The translations under genes were made by a program, and so were the position numbers. A model generated the notes under the pieces. The model did no database searches, was not told where the DNA came from, and saw nothing but the letters and a program-made list of their open reading frames with translations. 64,000 bases of DNA from Combretum micranthum (Eukaryota > Streptophyta > Magnoliopsida > Myrtales > Combretaceae), in the NCBI GenBank assembly GCA_024138025.1, contig JAMXBD010002791.1, positions 1-64,000 of the forward strand, given 5' to 3'. This document shows positions 46,180 to 56,935 of the stretch, piece after piece; position 1 is the first letter of the stretch; every line of letters begins with the position of its first letter.

Positions 46180-46890
46180 GAAAGTGGTAAAGAAAGAAGT
46201 GGTGAAATTATTGGACGTTGGAATTATCTAGCCAATCTCTGATAAGTGCCTGAGTGAGCCCATTACAAGTGGTGCCGAAAAAGGGTAGGATGACCATTGC
46301 TCTAAATGAAAGGAATGAGTTAATACCAATGCGTACAATTACTGGTTGGCGAGTCTATATCAATTACCGAAAACTCAATGACACCACTAGGAATGATCAT
46401 TTTCCATTACCTTTCATTGATTAAATGCTGGGAAGATTGTCTGACCATGATTATTACTGTTTTCTTGATGGGATGTCTGGATATTTTCAAATTCCCATAG
46501 CACCTGAGGACCCGGAACAGACGGCTTTCACATGCTATATGGGTCATTTGCTTATAGAAGAATGCCCTTTGGATTGTGTAACGCTCCAACAACTTTCCAA
46601 AGATGCATGATGGCCATCTTTGAGGAGTATATTGAGGATATTATGGAAGTATTCATGGATGATTTCTCTCTTTTTGGAGACTCATATGACAAATACCTTC
46701 AAAATTTAAGTAAGGTTTTTCAGAAATGTAAAGTTACAAATCTGGTGTTGAGCTGGGAAAAGTGTCACTTCATGGTACAAGAGGGAATAGTTCTTGGCCA
46801 TAAGATCTCCAACAAAGGGATAGATGTGGATGTGGCTAAAGTTGACATCATTGCTAAACTTCCTCACCAACAATAGTCAAAGCAATTAGG
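46180..46890 (+). pseudogene. Reverse transcriptase of the second gypsy element
   Basis: Reads GWRVYINYRKLNDTTRNDHF, FLDGMSGYFQIPIAPEDPEQ, then with a shift YGSFAYRRMPFGLCNAPTTF and the catalytic EVFMDDFSLFGDSYD. It then continues to CHFMVQEGIVLGHKISNKGI. Only two shifts break the domain, so it is better preserved than the first element's RT. Confidence 0.87.
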
Positions 46891-47440
46891 AGTTTTCTTA
46901 GCCACACTAGGTTCTATAGGAGATTTATCAAAGATAGCGCAGCCTCCAACTAAACTCTTAGAAAAGGACGCCCCATTTGATTTTGATAATGGGTGTCTAG
47001 AAGCTTTCAACACATTGAAGGTCAAGCTCACACAAGCTTAGATTATGCTTGCACCTGATTGGAATTTACCATTTGAGCTTATGTGTGATGCTAGTGATTC
47101 AGCTATAGGAGCAGTTATAGGCCAAAGATGGAATTGCCACTTCCAACCATCCACTATGCTAGTAAGATGCTAACAACGACCTAAGAAAATTATACTACAA
47201 CTAAGAAAGAGTTGTTAGAAATCGTCTTTGCCTTCGGAAAATTCAGGTCGTATCTAATCTTTTCTAAAGTTATTGTATACACTGATCATTCTGCTTTAAA
47301 ATTTTTGTTTGCTAAAACCGATCCTAAGCAGCATCTGAGCTGATGGGTTCTTTTGCTTCATGAATTTAACTTAGAAATAAAGGATAAGAAAGGATGCAAA
47401 AATTTGGCTGTTGATCACTTGTCAAGACTTGATAGCCCAT
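46891..47440 (+). pseudogene. RNase H of the second gypsy element
   Basis: FELMCDASDSAIGAVIGQR (first Asp), FAFGKFRSYLIFSKVIVYTD, HSALKFLFAKTDPKQ and LLHEFNLEIKDKKGCKNLAV are visible, with two frame changes and a stop near 47340. Confidence 0.82.
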
Positions 47441-47649
47441 ATTTAGATGAAATGAAAGAAGAAATTGATGATGCTTCCCTTGATGAAAAGTTATGTTTTG
47501 TTTGTATTATAGATGAAATAAGCCTTAGCTTGCTGACATAGCTAATTACTTGGTCAATAAAGAGCTTCCCACTAAGCTCAATTATAATCAAAAAAAAAAA
47601 AATAATTCTTTTCTGATTTAAAATATTACTTTTGGAAAGATCCTTATCT

Positions 47650-48816
47650 ATTTTGAATCTGCTCTGACCAAGTAATTATAAGATCCATTTCACATGAAGA
47701 AGGCCAAAGGATTTTATATCACTCCCATAACGGACCAACAGGGAGTCATTATGATGCAAATAGAACAGCCCATAAAGTTTTAGAAGCAGGTTTCTATTGG
47801 CCCTCAATTTTTAAAGATGCTAAATTAATGGTTTCAAACTATGAAAATTGTCAAAGAGTAGGAAATATTTCTAAAAGCGATGAGATGCCTCAAAATTTTA
47901 TTTTAAAAAGAAAAATCTTTGATGTTTAGGGAATTGACTTTATGAAAACATTTCCTACTTCTTTTGGCAACGAGTGCATTGTGGTGACAATTGGTTATGT
48001 GTCAAAATGGGTAGAAGCTCAACCCTTACCTACTAATGATGCCAGAAGTGCTACAAGTTTTCTAAAAAAGATATTGTCAAGATTCAGATGCCTACGAGCT
48101 TTAATTAGTGATAGGGGTACCTATTTCTACAATGCACAAATTGAAAATTTTTTAAAAAGATATGAAGTGCATCATAAGGTGTCTACCCATTATCATCTAC
48201 AAACAAGCGAGCAGGCTAAGGTCTCCAACAGAGAACTCAAGCGAATCTTGAATAAAATAATTGCATCTATAGAAAAGATTGGGCAAAGAAGTTGGATGAT
48301 GCACTATGGGCATATAGAACAACTTTCAAAACACCATTGGGAACAACTTTATACAGATTGATATATGGGAAAGCATGTCATTCACTAGTGGAGTTAGAGC
48401 ACAAAGCATATTAGGCTATGAAGCTTTTGAATTATGACTTTACAGCTGTTGGCAAATATAGGCTTTCTCAGCTGAATGAACTAGATGAACTACTATTGGA
48501 AGCCTACAAGAACAATAGATTGTACAAAGAAGAGGTTAAGAGGTGGCACGATACAAAAATCAAGCTCCCACATGAATTTTAAGAAGGAGATTTGGTGTTG
48601 TTATTCAATTCTCAGTTGAAGCTTTTCCCAGGTAAATTAAAATCCAGATGGTTGGGACCCTTCAAAGTCAAAAAGGTTTTCCCTTATGAAGCAGTGGAAG
48701 TTGAAAATTCTAATAATGACATTTTTAAGGTCAATGAGAAAAGGCTCAAATTATATCAAGTACCACCACAGAATTTTGGGAAGATGGAGGAGTTGCATCT
48801 AATGCAGATTTATTGA
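47650..48816 (+). pseudogene. Integrase of the second gypsy element, catalytic Glu replaced
   Basis: The zinc-binding half is at 47690-47850 (HNGPTGSHYDANRTAHKV, NYENCQRVG). The core at 47942-48361 has GIDFM before the ATG (first Asp, just after a stop at 47926), YVSKWVEAQPL and ISDRGTYF (second Asp). Where the first element keeps SGQVEVSNR, this one reads SEQAKVSNR, so the catalytic Glu is Lys. The C-terminus at 48592-48816 has LKSRWLGPFKVKKVFPYEAV and KVNEKRLKLY. Confidence 0.85.
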
Positions 48817-49916
48817 GCTGTGAAAGAAGATTTTGTCGAGCTAAGGAAAATAAACAAGCATCTTTTTCTAACCTTTTTTTCTTTTTTCTATTATTTTGTA
48901 AATAAATAAGTTTTAGGACAAGTGTAGATTCTTTGATCTTAGAATGATGATATGGATGGATTGGTGTCAAGAATCAAGAAGACAATCAAGCAATGGCTGC
49001 AAAAATCCAACCTTCGAACTCTAACTAGAGAAGTTTCTCTTAAAACTTCTATTTTTTAAATCTTGCTCTGAACTTATGTTGTTGATAATCCCCTATCTAT
49101 TGTTCATGCTTTAAAACATTGAGGAAAATGTTTCACTTAAGTGTAAGGAAAGGGATTTAGCAAGATTTGGGTTGGATTTGAAATTGAAAATCTGTTCAAG
49201 AATAGAGTAACTGTACAGTTAAAGATCATTTTTCTCACACAGAATTATAGGAAATTAATGAAACGTTAAAACTTAACTACAATTTTTCAAATTTTGAAAC
49301 AAAATCACTGTTTAACTCAGTAAAGCAATCAATGAAAATCATCATTCGATTAAGTTAATTTTACTCTGTATAAATCATTTTGTAGATATCCATGTGGAGT
49401 AGTTTTACTTGTTATTGAATCTTGAATTTAGAGTTGGAATTAGCTTAAGGTCCTTAGTAAGGCAACTCAATTTACTTTTAAAAACTTAAATGATCTATAT
49501 GTTTTTTAATCTAGTCATTTTGAAAGCCATGTAATCTTTGATGAAGGTACAAATGATAATCATAACTTGATGATTTTTCCTTGTACTCTATACAACCAAA
49601 GAAAAAAAATTGAAAAATAAATGAAAACAACCATACGCTTATGATCGAAATGGGTATGAGTTGGTTCGTTAGAAAAGCAATTTCTTGTCCCCTCTTTCAA
49701 TTTTAAATAAGCCATGATAAAAAAAGCTAAAAGAAGCGAGCAAAAACTTTTCTAAAGGAAATGAAAAGAAGAAGACAAAAACCTTTCCCTTTGCAGCTTT
49801 GAAGTACATAAATAATCAATAAAATAAAATAAAAAACAAAAATAAGGAAGAAGATTCAAGAGATAAACTGATGTATATACCTTTAACTTTAATTATGATG
49901 CTTAGAGAGATGTGTC
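48817..49916 (+). other. 3' non-coding region of the second gypsy element
   Basis: Contains ACATTGAGGAAAATGTTT near 49118 and the polypurine tract AAGTGTAAGGAAAGGGA at 49139-49155, as in the first element. From about 49156 it may already be 3' LTR, but it does not match the start of the 5' LTR at 42221, so the LTR edge is unclear. No gene. Confidence 0.55.
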
Positions 49917-50837
49917 GAGCCTGGGTTTTGATTTCCGGTTTGATTTCCTTTAATCCGATTCATACTAAACCCTAACCTATTTAATATGAATCACCGACTA
50001 AGAATTAAAGGAAAATTTGAATTTGAAAATATTTTGGAGTCGCCACTTGACTAAAGTCGAGAAAAAAGATAACCAAAACCAATGGATAGGTTGATTTCGA
50101 TTTTGCTATTGATCCGCGAAAAAAGATCGTTTTGAAAACAAGAACCAGAAATTAACTTGTGTCCGGAGGCTAACCTATTAAAACCTAAATGGTTACCCCT
50201 TTAGCTTTCTAATTTTAAATTGCTATCTTTTAAACCTTAATTTTAAAATATAAACTATTTACAAGGCTCTAACTAATTACAAATATGTACAAATTTACGT
50301 AAATTAAGAGAAATTTTACATATTTTGAGTCGCCTATTTTGGTGCCTACGTACTCGCTAATCGAGATCATACCACACGTAGTTCTTTAAGAAAAATTTTA
50401 GTTTGTTGGTTAATTTTAGTATTTTGAAATCTTATCACTTTAAGTTCATTAAGTTTTATGATTTAATAAAAATTATCTAATTTTATGTGATTCTTAAATC
50501 TATCAAATTAATTTTGAACTAATTTATAAAAATCAAAATTTTCTAGGTGTCAAAATGATTTTTTTTTAAAAACAAATAAATCATCATAATATCAATCATC
50601 ACGAAAACTCATGTAAAACTATCACAATTATTTATAAACACAAACTTCATACTATTATCTATATTAATATCAAACAAATATTGTAATGATTAATATTATT
50701 AAAACTTTAACTAATTTCACTTATTAATCTATTTCTATGAAAACATATATTTATTACTAATTATATATAATCTATTATTATATATTATATTATATTATAA
50801 TATATACATATACATAAATATATATATATATGGTAAG

Positions 50838-50850
50838 GAAAACTTACCTG
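50838..50850 (-). promoter_or_regulatory. Consensus splice donor in the Ogre-like 3' LTR leader
   Basis: Minus strand CCAG|GTAAGTTTTCC. The same site is kept in the 5' LTR at 63142-63130. It lies about 440 bases after the TATA box, inside the transcribed leader. Confidence 0.5.
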
Positions 50851-51286
50851 GATGAAGATGGCTCCACATGCAGGAATTGAAGACGACCAGGGATGAAGAC
50901 CGCAACAGTGTGCAGAGGATCGACAAGCGGATGAACGAATGACGACTCGCGACGACCAGGATTGACTATGATGATGACCAAGAACAGTCCGGCAATGGCA
51001 GTAGCAACGGCGGAGGGTCGACGATGACGTGGCAGTGGACGACAAATGAAGGCAGATCGGTAAGGATAGGAGATAATTGATTGAGGGCTTTTGAAGTCCT
51101 CACGATTCCAAAAAAATTAATGTAAATTAATTGTTCTAATTTTCCTTGCAAGACGAGAAATTTGACGATTAGAATTGAGAACCTAAATCAAGAACAACTT
51201 AAGAACGAAAATTCGAATTAAAATTAAATTGGATAGAGTTTTGAGAAATCATACCTTCCTCCTTTCAAAACAAAAGATGAGGAAGG

Positions 51287-51296
51287 TATTTATAAG
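51287..51296 (-). promoter_or_regulatory. TATA box of the Ogre-like 3' LTR
   Basis: Minus strand CTTATAAATA. The 5' LTR has the same sequence at 63589-63580. Confidence 0.6.
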
Positions 51297-51948
51297 CTTT
51301 AATTCGACCAAAACCTTCCTAATCAATCAATCCCTTACCTAAGGTTTGTAAAACACGTTTTGGGCAAAATTTGAATAATCTGAGTCAAAACCGATGTAAC
51401 TTTCCAATTAAATGCAATAAATAACGTGTACCTCCCATATCGTAATGTTCCAAATTATTAGATTGCCTAAAAAACAACTTTAAGATGTTTGTGAACTTTT
51501 TAGGAAAGTACCAAAAATGAGTTTTTCCCAAATTTGAAGTCCGGATCTGAAAGAGTAATTATTGATGAAAATATGTGATTTTTATATCGAAACAAACTAT
51601 TCTATGCCTAGTTTCCAAATCTACCTTCGATTTATAGAAAAAAAAAAGTCCGAAAGTGGGACGAAAATGGGCTCAAAGTGGGCCGGTCATTCGGCCCAAC
51701 GAAGAAGAAGATGAATAGTAAATTTTTTTTAGATTATAAAACTATATTATATACATGTATATTACATCCATTATATTTATTTCCTTTAATTTGATTTATT
51801 TTTCCTAATTTTTATTTCTAATCATAATGCTCAAAAATGCAAAAAAAAAAAAAAGAAAAATCCTTCAATTTAGCCATATTTGCACCAATATTAACATTTA
51901 ATTATTAACAAATTGACAAAAATAAATTGTCAAAATGAGATGTCTACA

Positions 51949-51962
51949 ACTGCCCCTCTTTG
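51949..51962 (-). other. Polypurine tract of the Ogre-like element
   Basis: Minus strand ACAAAGAGGGGCAGT-type purine run, ending against the LTR start TGTAGACA. Confidence 0.82.
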
Positions 51963-53322
51963 TGGTAAGGTTTTGTCAAAACCTTGTCACAAAGATAAAA
52001 CAGACCTCATTCTGACATCAACTTATCTGGAACTCCCACTTCTTGAGCGGGGTGAAAACTTTTCATGTTCTAATATGCTCCTTGAACCAGGTCGCTTCTT
52101 GAGTAGAGATGATCCATGTTCTTAAAGAGAAGGATGGCACTCCTCTGAGCTAGCGATTCTTAAGCTTGAAAAGAAGGAAGGCGCTACTCTAAGCTAGCGA
52201 TCCTTAAGCTTGAAAAGAAGGAAGGCGCTACTCTAAGCTAGCGATCCTTAAGCTTGAAAAGAAGGAAGGCGCTCCACCAAGCTAGCGATCCTTAAGCTTG
52301 AAAAGAAGGAAGGCGCTCCATCGAGCTAGCGATCCTTAAACTTGAAAGAAAAGAAGGAAGGTGCTCCATCGAGCTAGCGATCCTTAAACTTAAAAGAGAA
52401 GAAGGAAGGTGCTCCACCGAGTTAGCGATCCTTAAGCTTCAAAAGAAGAAATGCACTCCACCAAGCTAGCGATCCTTAAGCTTGAAAAGAAGGAAGACAC
52501 TCCACCAAGCTAGCGATCTTTAATCTTGAAAGAAGGAAGGTGCTCCACCGAGCTAGTGATCCTTAAGCTTGAAAAGACTCTTGAAACGTTTCGCATGTTC
52601 TGTGGAGATGCTTCATGTTCTGAAACGTCTCTTGAACTAGGTCTCATGTTCTGATCCCCAAGTAGCAAATCTCATGTCTTGAGCTATTGATTTCCTTATG
52701 CTAAGAGTGGCTTATAGAGCTAATTTTTAAAAACTTAATCCTAGCAATATATTTATTCATTCTCTTTCTTTTAAAAAAAAAAAAATTACCAGATTCTTAT
52801 AAAAGCTTTTAAACTAGTCAGACTACTTAGCGAAGTCTGCTCATCACTAGGTTTACTACGTCAGGTTAGAACGCATTCACAGTGGCTATCCTTTGAATTG
52901 AGTATCCATCTTTGTCTCTTGATGGTAAATGGACCCCTGTTTTTTTTTAGTCTTGATCATGGGACGATACAAGAGATGATTTTTAAAGTCTTCCTTACTT
53001 GCAGCTTGAACTTATTGACTTCTTATGTTATTCCCCTGAAATAGGCATTTCTTTAAGAAAAGATCAAATCACAAAGTATTAACATGTTTTTATAACTTTA
53101 TCAATTGCACAAACCTCTCTCTCACAATACACTCGTGTTTTAAGTGTTTGGAAGATATAAGGATGAAAGAGAACTTATCAATTAAGGTGAATGGTCAATG
53201 ACTAATCTGATGATTGGAGACCCCCAGAAATATCTTTTTGTCGATAGATAACAAAAATTAGATCACACATAAACAAAGTAGTCAGCAAATTTTCTGAACT
53301 TGATAGGATTCTCATTAATTTC
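51963..53322 (-). other. 3' untranslated region of the Ogre-like element
   Basis: 1.36 kb between integrase stop and polypurine tract, without a gene. It contains the 44-bp tandem array. Confidence 0.75.
52105..52580. repeat. 44-bp tandem array, about ten units, in the Ogre-like 3' UTR
   Basis: The word GCTAGCG (or one-base variants) starts at 52149, 52193, 52237, 52281, 52325, 52373, 52421, 52465, 52509 and 52552. Spacing is 44, 44, 44, 44, 48, 48, 44, 44 and 43. Each unit reads GCTAGCGATCCTTAAGCTTG, then AAAAGAAGGAAGG, then a CGCTCCACC variant. A degenerate unit precedes the first. Confidence 0.93.
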
Positions 53323-54230
53323 TCAAGAGTAGTACAAGTTGACCGCATCAGAATTTACAGGGTATTTCCAATATGGACCATCCATTTTAGTCAAAATTAA
53401 TACACCACCAGGCAACACTCTCTTCACTACATGTGGTCCTTCATAATTAGGAGTAAATTTTCCTCTAAGATCTTGAACATTCGAAAGCACTTTTCTTAAG
53501 ACTAAGTCTCCTTCTTTGAAATTTCTCGGACAAACTTTCTTATTAAATGCCCAAACCATTCTTTGCTGGTAAAGCTGGCCATGATATAAAGCAGTCATCC
53601 TCCTTTCATCAATGAGATTCAACCGATCAATCCTATTTCTTACCCATTTAGCTTCATTCAATTCGGTTTCTGCCAATATTCTGAGTGATGGAATTTCAAC
53701 TTCAACTGGCAAAACTGCTTCTGTGCCATAGACTAATGAATACGGGGTTGCCCCTCTTGATACTCTGATGGATGTTCGGTAGGCCATGAGTGCAAAAGGT
53801 AGCATCTCATGACAGTCTTTGTAAGTGATAACCATATTCTCTATTATTTTCCTAATATTCTTGTTGGCCGCTTCAATTGCCCTATTCATCTTAGGTCGAT
53901 ATGAGGTAAAGTTTCGATGTTTGATTCCAAAGTTTTGACACAATTCAGACATTAATTTGTTGTTTAAATTGGTACTGTTGTCTATAATGACTATATTAGA
54001 GACTCCATATCTGGCTATGATATCTCTCTTGATATTTGACAACTACTCCTTTGGTAACATTAGCGTACGAAAATGCTTCAACCCACTTGGTGAAGTAGTC
54101 GATCGCCACTAATATAAATCGGTGACCATTTGAGGCTTTTGGTGAAATTGGCCCTATCATATCCATACACCACATCGAAAAGGGCTAAGGTGAAGACAGC
54201 AATTGCAATTCTTTGGGAGGAGCATTTATC
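53323..54230 (-). pseudogene. Ogre-like integrase core and C-terminus
   Basis: 54042-53323 is open for 239 codons: IARYGVSNIVIIDNSTNLNN (second catalytic Asp), NFTSYRPKMNRAIEAANKNI (catalytic Glu), PFALMAYRTSIRVSRGATPY and NFKEGDLVLRK. The C-terminal GKFTPNYEGPHVVKRVLPGG and YPVNSDAVNLYYS-stop follow. The first Asp (WCMDMIGP) is at about 54170, in another frame after a one- or two-base shift near 54045. Near-complete; only the upstream shift breaks it. Confidence 0.88.
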
Positions 54231-54787
54231 TTATTGGAATATATCTGGCATAAGTGACAATGTCTCACGTGTTTGATACAATCTGATTCCATAGTTATCC
54301 AAAAATAACCCATCCTCATAATCTTTTTAGCTAGCATATATCCATTCATGTGAGGTCCACATATCCCTTCATGGACTTCCTTCATCAACATTTCTGCTTC
54401 CGCCTCATCTACACATCTCAAGAGAGTAGTATCAAATGATTTTTTGTATAATGTATTACCACTGAGCATGAAATGAGCTGTTAAGTGTCTTAGTGTTTTT
54501 TGCTCATTTGTTAAGGTGTTTTTAGGGTATCTGTTATCTTGGAGGAATTCTTTGATATTAGCATACCATGGATCTTTCTTTAGGACTTCCTCGGTATTCA
54601 AGCAAAATACCGATTCCTCCTCAATGCGAATCTTTAAAGGTTGGACCTCAACTCCATCAGTGCTCTGAATCATAGATGCTAAGGTGGCTAATGCTTCCGT
54701 GAACTGGTTTTGGTTTCTTGGCATATAAGTAAATGATTCTTCTTTGAATTTTTGTGCCAATTCTACTAAATATTGGTGATAAGGCAC
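54231..54787 (-). pseudogene. Ogre-like integrase zinc-binding domain and linker
   Basis: Open from 54787: YHQYLVELAQKFKEESFTYM, ATLASMIQ, then HEGICGPHMNGYMLAKKIMR and HVRHCHLCQIYSNKI, the HHCC zinc finger of gypsy integrase. It joins the core downstream after a frame shift. Confidence 0.87.
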
Positions 54788-54789
54788 CG

Positions 54790-55140
54790 ATTTTGCATCC
54801 TTCGTCTTATACTCTCCTCATGTTTGAAAGATGAGAGAGAAGTCTCCATATACTTCAATCATCTATCTCCATGTCAAGTACATCTTGGGACCCATGATGC
54901 AAGCCCGTATTCTACCACATTATTAGTATAAAAGAACGTCAATCTTGCCGAAGCAGGGTATTGATTATCATATGGTGATATTAAGACAGCCCCAATTCCA
55001 CATCCACATACATTAGCTGCTCTATCAAAGTATAACTTCCATTTAGGGGTGAACTGTTCTGATTCTTTATCTAAATCTGCCAGCAATATGCTTTCATTCG
55101 GATATTGAACTTCTCCATCAATCACATTATCTTCAACTGG
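54790..55140 (-). pseudogene. Second (archaeal-type) RNase H of the Ogre-like element
   Basis: 55125-54874 reads KWKLYFDRAANVCGCGIGAV (Asp in YFD), LISPYDNQYPASARLTFFYT and NNVVEYG (Glu). This is the aRNase H fold placed between the ordinary RNase H and integrase, as in Tat-lineage elements. A frame change near 54890 leads into the integrase linker. The usual DGA is DRA here. Confidence 0.8.
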
Positions 55141-55167
55141 GTTTTTAGCCAGCTGATCTACAAACGC

Positions 55168-55520
55168 CTAACCTTTAACTAAGTTCTGATTCACATAAGT
55201 GATATCAAATTTTGATAACAGCATTTGCCACTTGGAAATTCTCCCAATCAGTCCTGGTTTCTGAGCCAGATACTTCAAAGGGTCATTTTTCATGTAAAGC
55301 TCTATAGAATAATACAATATATATTGTCTAAGTCTGTGCATGAGCCACACAACGGAACAACAAGTTCTTTCCACTTCAGTATACTTCTGTTCACCTTCAA
55401 TGAATTTCTTACTCCAATAGTAAATAGCCCGTTCTTTCCCATCTTCATCTTTTTGTCCAAGCATAACTCCCATTAATTTAGGAAGTATCGTCAAATACAA
55501 GAAAAGAGGGGACCAGGTGT
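55168..55520 (-). pseudogene. RT-linked RNase H of the Ogre-like element
   Basis: GVMLGQKDEDGKERAIYYWS, KKFIEGEQKYTEVERTC, ELYMKNDPLKYLAQKPGL and GRISKWQMLLSKFDITYVNQ match gypsy RNase H. The TDHxPLKYL histidine motif reads MKNDPLKYL here, so the usual TDH is altered. Confidence 0.82.
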
Positions 55521-56404
55521 TGGTGCTACTAACAATGGTGGATTCATTAGATATTGCTTAATTTCATCAAATGCTTTTGACAATCTTTATCCCAATGGAT
55601 AGCTACATTTTTCCTTAACAACTTAAATAGATGGCGACATTTGTCAATTAATAGTGATATGAACCGAGCAATGTAGTTCAAGCGTCCTAATGTGCCCCTA
55701 ACCTCTTTGATCGTCTTCGTAGGAGGCAATTCAATTATGGCTTTAATCTTATCCGGATCAACTTCTATTGCATGCTAACAAACTACGAATCCCAGCAACT
55801 TCCCTAAGGTCATGCTAAATGTATACTTCTTAGGATTCAACTTAAGATGGAACTTCCGTAATCTATCAAATAATCCTCAATATTTCCACATGATCATCAT
55901 TTCCTTAGACTTAGCAATCATATCATCCACATATACTTCGACTTCTTGATGCATCATGTCATGGAATAAAGTAACCATCACCCCTTTGATGTTGCCCCAG
56001 CGTTTTTAAGGCCGAAAGGCATGACTTTGTAACAGAATGTTCCCAAAGTAATAAAGGTTGTCTTGGTTTTATCTTCTTCTGCCATTTTAATCTGATTATC
56101 CCAAAAGCCATCCATGAATGAAAATAGATGGTTTCCAGCTGTGTTATCCACCAAGACATCTATGTGAGGTAAAGGAAATTATCTTTGGGGTAGCTTGGTT
56201 TAGATCGCAAAGTCTACACAAACTCTAACCTTTCCATTCTTTTTAAGTACCGGGACCACATTGCCCCCATTCAGGATAATCGGATACCTCTATAAAACCG
56301 ACTTCTAATAATTTCTTCACTTCTTCTTTAATCTTAAGCAAGATATCTGGTCTAAATCGCCTTAATTTTTGCTTCTTTGGTTTGATATCTGCTTTAGTCG
56401 GTAA
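55521..56404 (-). pseudogene. Reverse transcriptase of the Ogre-like element
   Basis: Reads, across stops, LPTKADIKPKKQKLRRFRP, IKEEVKKLLEVGFIE, FPLPHIDVLVDNTAGN, FMDGFWDNQIKMAEEDKTKT and MPFGLKNAGAT. The catalytic EVYVDDMIAKSKE lies near 55945-55907 and LGRLNYIARFISLL near 55690. Four or more shifts separate them, and the GYSGYNQI segment has become GFWDNQI. Confidence 0.85.
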
Positions 56405-56744
56405 TTAATGAACCAAGGTCTCTAAACCAAGCATATCTTCATAGGACCATGCAAACACATCTAAGTAATCAGTCAATAATTTTATCAATCTTTCTCGTTG
56501 TTCAGCGGATAAGGTGGTGCCTATTTTCAAATTTTTAGGCTCATCTTCAATTCCAACATTTACTACTTTCGTGGGCTCACTGATCTCAATTCTACCTTGT
56601 TCATATTTTTGCCAGCTTTTCTCTATCCCAGTGTGATCACTAATATCACCTTCGACAACTAACCTAGTAGGGTTGGAAGTGATATAAGTATTTTTGTTAT
56701 CTATCGGCGCAAGATATCCCTTACTTTCACCGTTATCATCAGAT
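56405..56744 (-). pseudogene. Ogre-like RT N-terminal extension, exon after the intron
   Basis: Open from 56744: SDDNGESKGYLAP, RIEISEPTKVVNVGIEDEPK, LKIGTTLSAEQRERLIKLL and DYLDVFAWSYEDMLGLE. These are the standard segments preceding RT in Ogre/Tat Pol. Confidence 0.82.
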
Positions 56745-56935
56745 CTGAATAAAGGCAAGATAAAGAAAAAGGAAGAAAAGTGAGGAAAAAAGAAAGTGAT
56801 GATATAGATAAAAGAGATAACATAGAAAAGAAACAAAGAAATTTCATTAATGAATATGACTCATGGAGTACATTTTATTTGAGCAACTGATAAAAGAAAC
56901 AAAACATAAAAACGCTTCATGAATTCAACCCTTAC
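56745..56935 (-). other. Intron of the Ogre-like element between protease and RT, 191 bp
   Basis: Donor TTTGA|GTAAGG at 56935 and acceptor CCTTTATTCAG|ATCTG at 56745 on the minus strand, with a T-rich interior. Joining the flanking exons replaces the stop after VTFE and continues in frame into SDDNGES. An intron at this place is a known Ogre feature. Confidence 0.8.

Larger units (their letters stand above)
42221..49916 (+). mobile_element. Second Athila/Tat-type gypsy element, 3' end interrupted by the Ogre-like element
   Basis: 5' LTR (42221-43985), primer site, a gag remnant, protease, RT, RNase H, integrase, then non-coding DNA with a polypurine tract. Protein motifs are close to those of the 1-11831 element, but there is no envelope-position ORF. 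No 3' LTR is seen before 49917, where the Ogre-like LTR begins; the missing end should lie right of the window. Confidence 0.85.
49917..51948 (-). repeat. 3' LTR of the Ogre-like element, 2,032 bp
   Basis: On the minus strand starts TGTAGACATCTC at 51948, directly after the polypurine tract, and ends GCTC at 49917, matching the 5' LTR end at 62204. It has a TATA box at 51296-51287 and a perfect splice donor at 50847. A 20-base AT-repeat stretch lies near 50813-50831. Confidence 0.88.

Noticed and set aside
50785..51151. Minus-strand open frames in the Ogre-like LTR as a protein gene
   Set aside because: They lie in LTR leader sequence and are not a known domain. I kept them only as a possible upstream ORF in the splice-donor finding.
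52105..52580. CRISPR-like reading of the regular array
   Set aside because: There are no unique spacers: the units are contiguous near-identical 44-mers in a plant retrotransposon.
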